Origin: Ferrimicrobium acidiphilum DSM 19497
Lineage (GTDB): Bacteria > Actinomycetota > Acidimicrobiia > Acidimicrobiales > Acidimicrobiaceae
Length of the DNA: 48,725 nt
Assembly: GCF_000949255.1 (NCBI RefSeq)
Contig: NZ_JXUW01000024.1
Coordinates: forward strand, 1-48,725
Direction of reading: 5' to 3'
Below, piece by piece: positions 26,243 to 35,222 of this stretch. Position 1 is the first letter of the stretch; each line of letters opens with the position of its first letter. The notes below the pieces were generated by a model. That model made no database searches and was not told where the DNA came from. It worked only from the letters and a program-made list of their open reading frames with translations. The position numbers were made by a program, and so were the translations under genes.

Positions 26243-27078
26243 CCGCCAGAATCATAACCCTACTGTTGATCGTCATCCTCGTGGCCATCGCAGCCCAGCT
26301 CAGCAAGCACTCCCCACTCAACAGGGACCATGAGCGCCTCCTGCGTCATCTTCGCCCAGTTGGAGAACGCCCAAGTCAGCGCACGAATCTTTTTAACGAT
26401 GTGACTACCAGCATCAGCAGAGAATTGGCACTCCTATTGATAGATCAGCCTCCAGCTCGATATCTGCTGACCATCTCTACGAACGCAAGCGTGGTGACCG
26501 CGTTGCTGGTAGTGGTGTCGACTCTAATCACTCCCACAATCGCACCATTCCTCGCGGCTGCAGTCGCATGGTTTCTCATGGTTGCGATGCAACGACTACT
26601 CCTGTTTACAAAGGCACAGCAGGCAGCCGACGCTCTCCGCAATGACATGCCGCTCCTGCTGAGCGAACTTCAGACCTCGCTCGAGAGAGGAAACTCTCTC
26701 ACCTCAGCGGTCATAGCCACTGCTCGCTCCACCCAAACAGTATGGCGTGACCAGCTTGAACGCTCAGCCGCCTCGCTCACCAGAGGCGAGCCGCTGTCGA
26801 GAGTACTAGCAGACCTCGCTCATAACGTCTCGGACCCCGACGTCCAACGAGCGCTCGAACTCTTAGCTCTCTCGAACCAGCATCAGGTAGCCCAACAATT
26901 AGTTGCCCAGCTGCTGACAAAGGCAAAACTCGACCACCATCATCGGCTCATCGCCACCGCAGGCAAGCGCGAACAGTTGATCTGGATTCCAGTTGCCCTC
27001 GCTACCCTCATCCCTGGAGTACTACTGGTCATCGTACCACTTATCGGCTCGCTAAAAATGCTCGCCTTGCATCCTTGA
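26239..27078 (+). CDS. tadC: TadC-like pilus inner-membrane platform protein
   Basis: The 279-residue GspF-domain protein shows DALRNDMPLLLSELQTSLERGNSLTSAV and LTRGEPLSRVLADLAHNVSDPDVQRALELL (described in parts), with membrane segments at the N-terminus (4-18), about 80-120 and at the C-terminus (ALATLIPGVLLVIVPLIGSL). The start is a GTG overlapping the tadB stop. It ends the first cluster of pilus genes; the pilin genes follow after the iminopeptidase-like gene. Confidence 0.82.
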   Translation: MTARIITLLLIVILVAIAAQLSKHSPLNRDHERLLRHLRPVGERPSQRTNLFNDVTTSISRELALLLIDQPPARYLLTISTNASVVTALLVVVSTLITPTIAPFLAAAVAWFLMVAMQRLLLFTKAQQAADALRNDMPLLLSELQTSLERGNSLTSAVIATARSTQTVWRDQLERSAASLTRGEPLSRVLADLAHNVSDPDVQRALELLALSNQHQVAQQLVAQLLTKAKLDHHHRLIATAGKREQLIWIPVALATLIPGVLLVIVPLIGSLKMLALHP

Positions 27079-27176
27079 GGATCAACCAGTCTTGGAGTCG
27101 AATGAACCCGAGAACCACTGGGCCATAGGGGCCGAGATCGATCAACCGAGCGACCTGCGATCTTGCGCACGATCCT

Positions 27177-27206
27177 TTGATTACATCGCCGATTTACCGC
27201 TATCAT
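27177..27206 (+). promoter_or_regulatory. Sigma-70-type promoter for the iminopeptidase-like gene
   Basis: TTGATT (27177-27182) and TATCAT (27201-27206) are separated by 18 bp. The leader to the ATG at 27254 would be about 40 nt and contains a GGGGGGAG ribosome site. Confidence 0.55.
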
Positions 27207-27253
27207 GGGCCGGTTAGGCTGGTGTTGGAGTGCACTCAAGGGGGGAGACTTAG

Positions 27254-28213
27254 ATGGCTAGTGAGAACTCGTATCTCGACTACTCGAGCCGCAACGATCG
27301 GCTAAGCGGCGGGGCCAGGCGAATTCCGATCGAAACACCTGCTGGCAGCTTTTATGTCTGGACCAAGCGGGTCGGCAACAACCCAAAACTCAAGGTGCTA
27401 CTGCTTCATGGAGGACCGGGTGCGAACCACGCCTACTTTGAGGCCGTCGATAGCTACTTCCCAGCCTCCGGCATCGAGTACTACTATTACGACCAACTCG
27501 GGTCGATCTTCAGCGACCAACCGAACGAACCATCGCTATGGGAGATCGACCGCTTCGTAGACGAAGTCGAACAGGTGCGCTACGCCCTCGGTCTGGACCG
27601 TGACAACTTCGTGTTGCTCGGACATTCATGGGGTGGCATCCTCGCTATCGAATACGCCTTAGCCCATCAGGATCATCTACGCGGCCTCGTGATCTCCAAC
27701 ATGATGGCCAGTGCACCGGCGTATACCGCCTACGCAGAGCAGGTCCTGATGCCGCAGATGGATCAGGACGCGCTCTCAGAGATCAAGGCTATCGAAGCGG
27801 CAGGAGATATAGACAATCCTCGCTACATGGAGCTCTTGATTCCTCACTTTTACGAGTATCACACCTTACGGATGCCAGCTGCTGAATGGCCCGACCCAGT
27901 GCAGAGAGGATTCGATCATATCAATCAACAGATCTACGTATCCATGCAAGGACCAAGTGAACTCGGCATGAGTGCCGACGCCAAACTTGCAGCCTGGGAT
28001 CGGGTAAATGACCTCGAGAAGATCATGGTACCGACTCTGGTCATTGGCGCGCGCTACGACACCATGGATCCAGCCCACATGGAGATGATGTCCGAGAGGC
28101 TCCCCCGTGGTCACTACCTGTACTGTCCTAACGGGAGCCACATGGCGCTCTATGACGACCAGCAGACCTACTTTGCAGGGCTAGTCGACTTCCTCCGGCA
28201 GCTACCGAGCTAA
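27254..28213 (+). CDS. Proline iminopeptidase-family alpha/beta hydrolase
   Basis: The 319-residue serine hydrolase has the oxyanion motif HGGPG (52-56), the nucleophile elbow GHSWGG (Ser125), the acid in GARYDTMDPAH and the His in NGSHMALYDD. These fit the S33 prolyl aminopeptidase family, which releases N-terminal proline from peptides; related enzymes hydrolyse amides or lactones. It has its own promoter and sits between the two halves of the pilus locus, with no obvious functional link to it. Confidence 0.88.
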   Translation: MASENSYLDYSSRNDRLSGGARRIPIETPAGSFYVWTKRVGNNPKLKVLLLHGGPGANHAYFEAVDSYFPASGIEYYYYDQLGSIFSDQPNEPSLWEIDRFVDEVEQVRYALGLDRDNFVLLGHSWGGILAIEYALAHQDHLRGLVISNMMASAPAYTAYAEQVLMPQMDQDALSEIKAIEAAGDIDNPRYMELLIPHFYEYHTLRMPAAEWPDPVQRGFDHINQQIYVSMQGPSELGMSADAKLAAWDRVNDLEKIMVPTLVIGARYDTMDPAHMEMMSERLPRGHYLYCPNGSHMALYDDQQTYFAGLVDFLRQLPS

Positions 28214-28538
28214 TAACAAATCAGGACCCGACCCGTAGCATTCGCAGCGACGTCTATGGCCACAGCACTCGACTCCCTAGACCCACCGTCGATTGGCACA
28301 TGAGACGCCTATCTGTGTGATCAGCTCACCAGGCCGGCATCTAGAGACACACGACATTCGCACGGTGTAGTAGCAGCCAGTTGCAGATCCCTGCCAGCTA
28401 CGCCCATTTCACCTCGAAGAGCACACGAAGATATGCTGACAGCTCGCCTCAAGATCCAGAGAGTATCCAGAGCGAAACTCACGCAATGATCTCTACTGCC
28501 AACACACCAATAACCAGCTAGATTTTTCGCCTCCTGCA
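28214..28538. other. Intergenic upstream of the pilin gene; no gene seen
   Basis: No coding frame with recognisable character. It ends in the strong pilin promoter at 28539. Confidence 0.45.
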
Positions 28539-28567
28539 TTGACATATTGCAGCAATGAAGCTAGAAT
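28539..28567 (+). promoter_or_regulatory. Strong sigma-70 promoter of the pilin-like gene
   Basis: A consensus TTGACA (28539-28544) and TAGAAT (28562-28567) are spaced by exactly 17 bp. An AAGGAAGGAG-type ribosome site lies 5 bp before the ATG at 28596. The strength fits a major pilin, which is needed in excess over the machine. Confidence 0.75.
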
Positions 28568-28595
28568 ATCATTCAATCCAAGGAAGGAGAATTCT

Positions 28596-28880
28596 ATGCT
28601 GACATGGAAGTTGGCTCGAGTGTCGTCGATCATTCGTTTTACGGTGAATCGGTGCATTATGACCCTGATGTTTGCCTTCGGCTCCTTACGCGAATTTGCG
28701 TATACCCAACTCAGCCACATAGGTAGTTTGGGGGATGAAGCAGGCGAGGGTGTCATCTCTACCGCCATCGTAGTAATGATCATGGCGTTTCTCGCAGTTG
28801 GACTCTGGGTCGCGTTCAAGCTTATCATGTCCAATGCGACGAGCTCGATCTCGACCCAGGTCGCAAAGATAGGACAATGA
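28596..28880 (+). CDS. Flp pilin-like small protein
   Basis: The 94-residue protein has one long hydrophobic helix near its C-terminus (about 52-77; EGVISTAIVVMIMAFLAVG) preceded by GDEAG, so Gly50-Glu51 is a candidate prepilin peptidase site. The remaining mature peptide would be about 44 residues, the size of Flp pilins. The 50-residue leader is longer than usual for Flp. Strong promoter and ribosome site support high expression. It heads the TadE/TadG-like cluster. No prepilin peptidase gene is visible in the window. Confidence 0.7.
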   Translation: MLTWKLARVSSIIRFTVNRCIMTLMFAFGSLREFAYTQLSHIGSLGDEAGEGVISTAIVVMIMAFLAVGLWVAFKLIMSNATSSISTQVAKIGQ

Positions 28881-28905
28881 GCTGGCTCTTTGTCCGCTCC
28901 TACTG

Positions 28906-29370
28906 GTGCTCTCGACGATGGGTACCAGCCGTACTCGCCACAGCGTACAAGTCCGGCAAGAAGCGACACTAAGGACCGATTCGGTGTCCAGTTACCCAAA
29001 AGTTGGGATACATGACGCAATCGATAGCTCTGGATCCTCACTCGTTACCACGCTCATCGCCGGAACAGTTGGTCTTATCCTGCTCATCGTCACCGTCCAG
29101 TCCGTAACTGCAATCATCCTCTGGATTCAACTAAATTCACTCGCCAATCATGCTGCAGTCCTCGCAGCAAGCGACCTCACCAATGGAGCAGCAAATGCGA
29201 TCAGAACCGCTGATTCATCCATCTATGCATCGGGGATAACAGGTGTTCATCAAGGAGACATTAGCTGGTATATTCATGGACAAATGGTGGAGCTCACGCT
29301 CCGACGCCATGTTACCCTCTTGGTCGCTCCCAGCTCGATTATGGCACATGCCACTGCATTGGTTAACTAG
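28906..29370 (+). CDS. TadE-like pseudopilin 1
   Basis: The 154-residue protein has one hydrophobic helix at about residues 45-73 (SLVTTLIAGTVGLILLIVTVQSVTAIILW) after a basic N-terminal stretch, then a small beta-rich domain (LAASDLTNGAANAIR). This is the TadE layout. The start is GTG at 28906 or ATG at 28918. It overlaps the next gene if the ATG at 29348 is used. Confidence 0.65.
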   Translation: MLSTMGTSRTRHSVQVRQEATLRTDSVSSYPKVGIHDAIDSSGSSLVTTLIAGTVGLILLIVTVQSVTAIILWIQLNSLANHAAVLAASDLTNGAANAIRTADSSIYASGITGVHQGDISWYIHGQMVELTLRRHVTLLVAPSSIMAHATALVN

Positions 29371-29803
29371 GCAACAAAACCTTCAATCAAGGGAGACTAC
29401 GGACGGCTTCATCGACCTGATCACGCTCATCTTCGCCAGCGTTCTCGTGCTCGTAGTGCTCATCCCGTTCGTGATCGGAACAGTGCGGATCGTAGTGCTT
29501 AAACAACAACTCGACCAACGGGCCTGGAATCTTCTGCGCGCTGCAACCACACAAGGACTGTCTCCTCCCTCCACGCTCCGCATCGATGGCCAAAGCGTGA
29601 GCGTCGCGTTACAGGGATCGCTTAGTGGCTGCAGCGTCAACCGACTCACTCTCAGCACCAACACCACCCTTCCCGGCCTCGCCCTCCTTGGACGCTCCAT
29701 CAGCAGCTACCAGGTAACGGGCTCGGCAACCATTGCTATTGGTGGGTATCGAAACCCTGACAGCGAAGGAATCAACTGTGCAGTTACCATCCAGGGCAAC
29801 TAG
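29348..29803 (+). CDS. TadE-like pseudopilin 2
   Basis: The frame gives about 151 residues from the ATG at 29348, with a hydrophobic helix DLITLIFASVLVLVVLIPFVIG and then a polar domain with two cysteines (LSGCSVN, GINCAVT). The longer frame to 29243 lacks a ribosome site. It overlaps the gene before and the gene after, in line with a translationally coupled pseudopilin cluster. Confidence 0.6.
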   Translation: MPLHWLTRQQNLQSRETTDGFIDLITLIFASVLVLVVLIPFVIGTVRIVVLKQQLDQRAWNLLRAATTQGLSPPSTLRIDGQSVSVALQGSLSGCSVNRLTLSTNTTLPGLALLGRSISSYQVTGSATIAIGGYRNPDSEGINCAVTIQGN

Positions 29804-30233
29804 AGCTAATACCGAATCCGGCTCGGCATTGATACTGCTGCCGTTGATCGCTATGGTGGTAGTGATCCTGACCACCTTGGCCATAAACGCTGCATCACTC
29901 TACCTTGCCCAACACCAACTCACCCAGGTGGCCGAGGCCTGTGCGATTCAGGGAACACGAGCACTTGACCCATCGTCGTACTATTCGCGAGGTGTGCTCA
30001 CCCTGTCGCCATCGACCGCTCGACAGGACGTAACTAGCTGCGTTTACAACGAGACCTCAACCAATACAAGCATCCTCGTCTCCTACCCCGCACCACTCAG
30101 CCTGACCGTTAGGCTGACGCAGCCACAGCGTGCTCCTCTACTCGCCATTATGCATATCGACCAGGGTATCATCACAGCCTCTGCTACCGCTAGCGCAGTA
30201 CCGTCAACACCGATCGCTCCAGCCCGCGCTTAG
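29778..30233 (+). CDS. TadG/TadE-like pseudopilin 3
   Basis: The GTG at 29778 has GAAGGA 7 bp upstream. The product of about 151 residues begins with a hydrophobic helix after SGSALILLPLIAMVVVILTT, then NAASLYLAQHQLTQVAEACAIQGTRAL, the phrase typical of TadG/RhlE-type Flp proteins (helix, then ...A..AA..A). A C-terminal Thr/Ser/Ala-rich part follows. It is the last pilus gene here, followed by a 54-bp gap to the phosphatase gene. Confidence 0.72.
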   Translation: MQLPSRATRANTESGSALILLPLIAMVVVILTTLAINAASLYLAQHQLTQVAEACAIQGTRALDPSSYYSRGVLTLSPSTARQDVTSCVYNETSTNTSILVSYPAPLSLTVRLTQPQRAPLLAIMHIDQGIITASATASAVPSTPIAPARA

Positions 30234-30287
30234 CCGCCGCTCGCATACAGTTCAGACCGCGTCAATATCAGGCACTAGGCTGGTGGG

Positions 30288-31151
30288 GTGAATACTCCTG
30301 TCGATGCACACCTGAGCCAAGATCACCGCCACCTCCTTGTTGCCGCTTCGCTCGGATCCAAGCTCGGCCTCCGTCCCATCGGGCCGCTCGCGGCGCTAGA
30401 GCTGGATGACGCCTCCTGCGCCCCGGTCATCGAGCGAGAGGTAGACAATACACGCTACTTCATCGCGAATCGAAGAATACCTCTTGACGGAGCAACGAAC
30501 TTTCGCGATGCAGGCGGTCGTAGAACCGAAAACGGCGACTTAGTCGAGTGGCGCACCCACTATCGGTCCGAGAACCTGGTCAAGCTCACCTCACGTGACT
30601 GGGAACTCGTCGAAGCCCTCGGCATAGATATGATCCTCGATCTGCGCCACGGCGATGAGTCAGGACTCGCACCGTCTAAGGCACCGAGCAGCATCAGCAT
30701 CGTACAGATCCCTATCGTTGGCAATCTCGCCGGTCACGTCGACGCAACGAGTGCTCTACTCGATGGCAAGATAGACCGCATCGACGACGATGCCATGCGA
30801 TCCATGTATCTTGACCTCGTCGCACAGCACGGCCAAGACCTATTGACAGCCTTCGAGCTCTACCGCGATCACGACCACCCAGTCCTCGTGCACTGCACAG
30901 CCGGTAAGGATCGAACCGGGATAGTCGTTGCACTTTGGCAACTATCTCAGGGAGTCTCTCCTAGAGAGGTGCTCGAAGACTATCGCCTATCCTCTCTCTA
31001 TCGCACACTACCCCGCTTCTTGACGCTACGTCCCGACCTACTTGCTGCACACGTGAATCCTCGCAACATCCATAGCTACATCTCGACCCAGAATGAATCG
31101 CTGGCCGCAGCGCTCGAGGCACTCGATCTCAACTCCGTTCTTCGTCGCTAG
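30288..31151 (+). CDS. Tyrosine/dual-specificity protein phosphatase (MptpB-like)
   Basis: The 287-residue phosphatase has NFRDAGGRRTENGDLVEWRTHYRSE near the N-terminus and the catalytic loop HCTAGKDRTG (Cys203, Arg209), the Y_phosphatase3/MptpB type with Lys and Asp in the loop. Such enzymes dephosphorylate phosphotyrosine and, in some cases, phosphoinositides. The GTG start at 30288 has no strong ribosome site. No signal peptide is seen, so it is probably cytoplasmic unless exported otherwise. Confidence 0.85.
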   Translation: MNTPVDAHLSQDHRHLLVAASLGSKLGLRPIGPLAALELDDASCAPVIEREVDNTRYFIANRRIPLDGATNFRDAGGRRTENGDLVEWRTHYRSENLVKLTSRDWELVEALGIDMILDLRHGDESGLAPSKAPSSISIVQIPIVGNLAGHVDATSALLDGKIDRIDDDAMRSMYLDLVAQHGQDLLTAFELYRDHDHPVLVHCTAGKDRTGIVVALWQLSQGVSPREVLEDYRLSSLYRTLPRFLTLRPDLLAAHVNPRNIHSYISTQNESLAAALEALDLNSVLRR

Positions 31152-31350
31152 ACTCGACCACGGTCCGAGTGATCAGCCCTAGTCATCCACCCGAGTGGGC
31201 GACAACCCGCTGATATAGCCAAACTCGTAGCCATCCGCGGTGCGATCTGACAATACTCCGTGTTTAGCTAGCTTTTCAACTCTCCCTGTGCATTCTCGTG
31301 CTAATAGATAATACAAACAAGCGACTTAGCTCCCCCCAGTAATTCCAACT

Positions 31351-31542
31351 ATGCGTATCGATATTTGCGACTGCAATTATAGATCGATGGCGGCATGTGG
31401 GGATCACTTCAAGCGGATTAATGCCCAGCTGAAACGCGAACGCGGCTTAACGGTGTGCTATGCTTGTCCCAAATGTGGGGGTGTAATTGACAAGCCGATT
31501 GGAACGCACTACCATCTGTATCAATACATGGTTGCGGAGTGA
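31351..31542 (+). CDS. Small Cys-rich protein of unknown function
   Basis: The 63-residue frame contains CDCNYRSMAACGDH and CYACPKCGGVIDKP, a zinc-ribbon-like cysteine pattern, and lies 42 bp upstream of the acetyl-CoA synthetase gene. There is no clear ribosome site. Cysteine placement argues for a real protein; the family is not recognised. Confidence 0.45.
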   Translation: MRIDICDCNYRSMAACGDHFKRINAQLKRERGLTVCYACPKCGGVIDKPIGTHYHLYQYMVAE

Positions 31543-31584
31543 ACTACCGCAAACGAAGTACTAGATAACATATAAGGGGGAAGA

Positions 31585-33564
31585 ATGGCCGATGATGGCG
31601 CCACAATTGAGGCACTGTTCTCCGAGGGACGAAAGTTCGATCCTCCGGCGCAGCTCCGTGAAACCGCCGCAATCAACTCGCCGCAAATCTACCGTGAGGG
31701 CGAAGACTACGAGACCTACTGGGCCACTCAAGCTGAACGAGTGCTCTGGCGGCGGCGGTGGGATCGGGTCCTCGACTGGTCAAATCCACCATTCGCCAAG
31801 TGGTTTGAGGGAGCAACCCTCAACATCACCGAGAGCTGTCTAGATCGCCACGTGGCAGCGACGCCAGACAAGGTCGCCTATCACTTTGAAGGAGAGGAGG
31901 GGGATACTCGAACCCTCACCTATCGCGACCTTCTCGGCGAGGTATGCAAGCTCGCCAATGGCTTGAGTTCGCTCGGGGTTAGCAAGGGTGACCGGGTAGC
32001 AATCTATATGGGCATGGTGCCTGAATTCCCGATTGCGTTGCTGGCTTGTGCGAGAATCGGTGCGGTCCACTCAGTGGTATTTGGGGGCTTCTCACCAGAC
32101 GCGCTCGCCGACCGCATCAATGATGCTCAGGCTAAGGTGCTTATCACCTGTGATCAATCTCGGCGTAAAGGTCAGCTCGTCGAACTCAAAACCTTCGCAG
32201 ATCGTGCACTCGAGAATACACCATCGATCGAGCATGTCGTGGTCGTCGAGCGTACAGGGAATGCAGTCCCTATGCAGACAGGACGGGACATAACCTATGC
32301 AGCACTTACCGAAAACCAATCGGCCGAGCGCGAGGCTACAGAGACCTCGAGCGAAGATCCGCTATACATCCTCTATACCTCAGGAACAACTGGTCGACCG
32401 AAGGGCATCTTGCATACCACCGGTGGCTATCTCGTAGGTGTTGCTACAACCCACGCTCAGGTCTTTGACCTCCGCCCGGAGGATGTCTACTGGTGCACCG
32501 CCGACATCGGATGGGTCACAGGCCATAGCTATATCGTCTATGGCCCGCTCGCCAACGGAGCCACTAGCGTGCTCTACGAAGGAGTCCCCGACTATCCGGA
32601 CAAGGATCGCTACTGGTCAATCATCGAAAAATACAAGGTCACTCAGCTCTACACAGCACCGACATCGATCAGGACGTTCATGAAGTGGGGAACCGAATTC
32701 CCTGATCGTCACAACATGGAGTCATTGCGCATTATTGGTACTGTTGGTGAGCCGATCAATCCTGAGGCATGGATGTGGTATCGAAAAGTCATTGGTGGCG
32801 ATCGCTGTCCAGTGGTAGACACCTGGTGGCAAACCGAAACCGGCAACATGATGATCTCGCCGCTACCAGCCATTACGGCAGCAAAACCTGGGTCGGCAAC
32901 CATTCCACTTCCAGGGATCGGCGCAGATATCGTCGATGATAGTGGCGTGTCAGTTCCACTCGGTGGAGGTGGGTATCTAGTCTTGACCCACCCGTGGCCA
33001 GCGATGGCGCGTACCATCTATGGTGATCCCGATAGATTTGTCGATACCTACTGGTCTCGGTTCTCAGATCCAGCCAATGGATTGTGGCGCTATTTTGCAG
33101 GGGATGGAGCCAAGCGCGATGAGGATGGATACTACTGGCTCTTGGGCCGAGTCGACGACGTTATGAACGTCTCTGGCCACCGGATCTCTACCCTCGAGGT
33201 AGAGTCGGCCCTAGTCGACCATCCCTCAGTGGCCGAAGCCGCAGTGATCGGCCGAAACGACCCGATCACCGGTCAAGCTATCGCAGCATTCGTTACCCTG
33301 CGCTCAGGAATCATCGGAACTGAAGCGCTCATCCTCGAGCTTCGAGATCATGTAGCGGACAAGATCGGTAAGATTGCCAGGCCGGCATCTATCGTGTTCA
33401 CCGAGGAGCTTCCAAAGACACGCTCGGGTAAGATCATGCGCCGGCTCCTCCGCGACATCTCCGAACAGCGCAAGCTAGGAGATGTCACGACGCTGGCGAA
33501 CGCCGATGTTGTACAGGAGATCGCTGATCGAGCGAACTCCATGAAAGCTTCAACCGAGGAGTAG
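31585..33564 (+). CDS. acsA: Acetyl-CoA synthetase
   Basis: The enzyme activates acetate to acetyl-CoA with ATP and CoA through acetyl-AMP. The 659-residue ANL-family protein shows the P-loop YTSGTTGRPKGILH, VDTWWQTETGNMMI, YWLLGRVDDVMNVSGHR, and PKTRSGKIMRRLLR with the catalytic Lys that is acetylated in regulated homologues. The W in WWQTE favours acetate over propionate. An AAGGGGGAAG site precedes the ATG. It is followed by a SatP-type transporter on the same strand, giving an acetate-use module. Confidence 0.95.
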   Translation: MADDGATIEALFSEGRKFDPPAQLRETAAINSPQIYREGEDYETYWATQAERVLWRRRWDRVLDWSNPPFAKWFEGATLNITESCLDRHVAATPDKVAYHFEGEEGDTRTLTYRDLLGEVCKLANGLSSLGVSKGDRVAIYMGMVPEFPIALLACARIGAVHSVVFGGFSPDALADRINDAQAKVLITCDQSRRKGQLVELKTFADRALENTPSIEHVVVVERTGNAVPMQTGRDITYAALTENQSAEREATETSSEDPLYILYTSGTTGRPKGILHTTGGYLVGVATTHAQVFDLRPEDVYWCTADIGWVTGHSYIVYGPLANGATSVLYEGVPDYPDKDRYWSIIEKYKVTQLYTAPTSIRTFMKWGTEFPDRHNMESLRIIGTVGEPINPEAWMWYRKVIGGDRCPVVDTWWQTETGNMMISPLPAITAAKPGSATIPLPGIGADIVDDSGVSVPLGGGGYLVLTHPWPAMARTIYGDPDRFVDTYWSRFSDPANGLWRYFAGDGAKRDEDGYYWLLGRVDDVMNVSGHRISTLEVESALVDHPSVAEAAVIGRNDPITGQAIAAFVTLRSGIIGTEALILELRDHVADKIGKIARPASIVFTEELPKTRSGKIMRRLLRDISEQRKLGDVTTLANADVVQEIADRANSMKASTEE

Positions 33565-33995
33565 CGGACCACTAGTGACGGAGGGGTAGCCAAGCAACGG
33601 GGTATGACAACATCAGCAGCCAACATGAGCTAAGTCATAGACATAACTAGTGCTTTGACCTATGGATCCAACGACAGGGGGTGTGGAACCAATGGTAACC
33701 AAATGGATTCGGCGTGCGGTTAATTCGGACACAAGCGGATCGCAACTGCGGCGTCCGTTCGTCAGTGTCGGCTCATCCTACGGTAAAACGGCTACTGCAA
33801 CCAACCTACCTGCTAGCTCCCAGACAGGGGGGTGCCTATCGAACTAGGTATCAACCAGCATGGAGTTAGGGGTAGCAACCAACAATCGAGACAAATTGGT
33901 AATTCTAGTGCAGAAGTGTTGCAGACGCAATGCCTGTGCAAGTGCGCTGTTATTCAACAACGAAGAGCAGCATGTAAATTAAGAAAGGACATTAT
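33565..33995. other. Intergenic upstream of the acetate transporter gene
   Basis: Over 400 bp without a convincing gene or terminator. The length suggests an independent promoter for the transporter, but I could not identify consensus boxes. Confidence 0.4.
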
Positions 33996-34631
33996 ATGTC
34001 AGCAAAAGACACCTTCGCGGATCCTGGCCACTGGGCAGTAACCGCGTTCTCGGCCACCTCGTTGATGTTGGGTATTATCAATGCCCATCTCATCAGTGGG
34101 ACCGCGATCGGAATCATCATCCCAACCGCCTTCCTGTTCGGTGGCCTTGTTCAGATTATTGCAGCCGTCATTGAGATCGCACGTGGTAGCACCTTTGGTG
34201 CCGTCGCCTTCGGATCATACGGACCATTCTGGATCATCGTAGGACTCTACCTACAGTTCTACGCCAAGACAGTCGCTCCAGCGAGCGTTGGTAGTGCATT
34301 CGCACTCTTCTTGTGGATGTTTGCGATCATCTCGCTCTACCTGTTCATCGCCTCGTTGAAGACGGACGTAGTCCTAGCCATCATTTTGTTCCTGCTGACA
34401 GTCACCTTCATACTCCTCGCCCTTGGCCAAGGAATGAACTCGACCAGCCTGACTGAGACCGGTGGTTGGACCACGATCATCTTCGCGATTCTTGGCTTCT
34501 ACCATGCCGCATCAGGGACGATCACCTCAACCTGGGGACGTGTCCTGCTACCGATAGGGCCACTGACGCCGAAGGCACCAGCCCAAACTGGCCAGGCCTC
34601 CCATCCCCCTATGACCCCGGTGGACCGCTAG
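33996..34631 (+). CDS. satP: Acetate uptake transporter (GPR1/FUN34/YaaH, SatP family)
   Basis: The 211-residue protein has six hydrophobic helices. Family marks are DPGHWAVTAFSATSLMLGIINAH in the first helix (the N-P-x-P-L-G-L motif is changed here), GGLVQIIAAVIEIARGSTFGAVAFGSYGPFW, and GFYHAASGT. Members move acetate or succinate with protons. The start has an AAGAAAGGA site. It lies downstream of acsA, and a 14-bp hairpin follows. Confidence 0.9.
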   Translation: MSAKDTFADPGHWAVTAFSATSLMLGIINAHLISGTAIGIIIPTAFLFGGLVQIIAAVIEIARGSTFGAVAFGSYGPFWIIVGLYLQFYAKTVAPASVGSAFALFLWMFAIISLYLFIASLKTDVVLAIILFLLTVTFILLALGQGMNSTSLTETGGWTTIIFAILGFYHAASGTITSTWGRVLLPIGPLTPKAPAQTGQASHPPMTPVDR

Positions 34632-34676
34632 TATCAGAGACTAATTGGCTACGGTTGTGGGTCACCCACAATTGGT

Positions 34677-34720
34677 AACCACAATGGCCGGTGCTCTAAC
34701 GAGCGTCGGCCATTGTGGTT
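34677..34720 (+). terminator. Terminator after satP
   Basis: A perfect 14-bp stem (34677-34690 with 34707-34720; AACCACAATGGCCG) has a 16-nt loop and begins 46 bp past the stop. A short T run (GGTTT) follows. Confidence 0.7.
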
Positions 34721-34830
34721 TACGGCCACCAGCAACATCGTCCACGCAGTCTGGCTCGTCAAGCGCCGACAATAGCGGCAACGACTAGTCACCAACTATT
34801 CGAACTATTACAGGAACGCAACGTCACCGC

Positions 34831-35142
34831 CTAAACTTCGGGACCATCTGCTTGCTTCGGCGACAGCGAGGCGATTAGCTCATCTACCAAAGGAAGGAAC
34901 GGACCACCATCTAACAGGGCGTGTAGCTTTAGGGCCGCTTCTTGAGCCCCAATGTGGTCCTTCGCCGCCAACCGATCTGCTACGAAGTCAAGGACATCGG
35001 GAAGTTCCGCATACAGTGCGAGCTGGTTGAGCTCACGAATGGAGTCTGCTCCACGACGAACTAGCTCGAAATTCCCGACAACCGCCGCTCGCAAAGCTCT
35101 CTCCAGAGCACTCACGACCTCACGTTGGCGTTGACCATCCAT
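34831..35142 (-). CDS. Hypothetical protein, helical
   Basis: The 103-residue acidic protein is rich in Leu, Ala and Glu, with predicted helices throughout (REVVSALERALRAAV, DVLDFVADRLAAK). An AAGGTGG site precedes the ATG at 35142. It lies 80 bp after the next gene in the bldD direction. No family recognised. Confidence 0.6.
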   Translation of the reverse strand: MDGQRQREVVSALERALRAAVVGNFELVRRGADSIRELNQLALYAELPDVLDFVADRLAAKDHIGAQEAALKLHALLDGGPFLPLVDELIASLSPKQADGPEV

Positions 35143-35222
35143 ATAGCGACCACCTTTACCATGACGGACATCTAGCTAACAGCGAAACAGGCGTCGAGGT
35201 CGATACCACCTACTGAGGCATG

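Noticed and set aside
33662-33847. Small plus-strand frame between acsA and satP
   Set aside because: It has low-complexity composition, no ribosome site and no hydrophobic or cysteine pattern.
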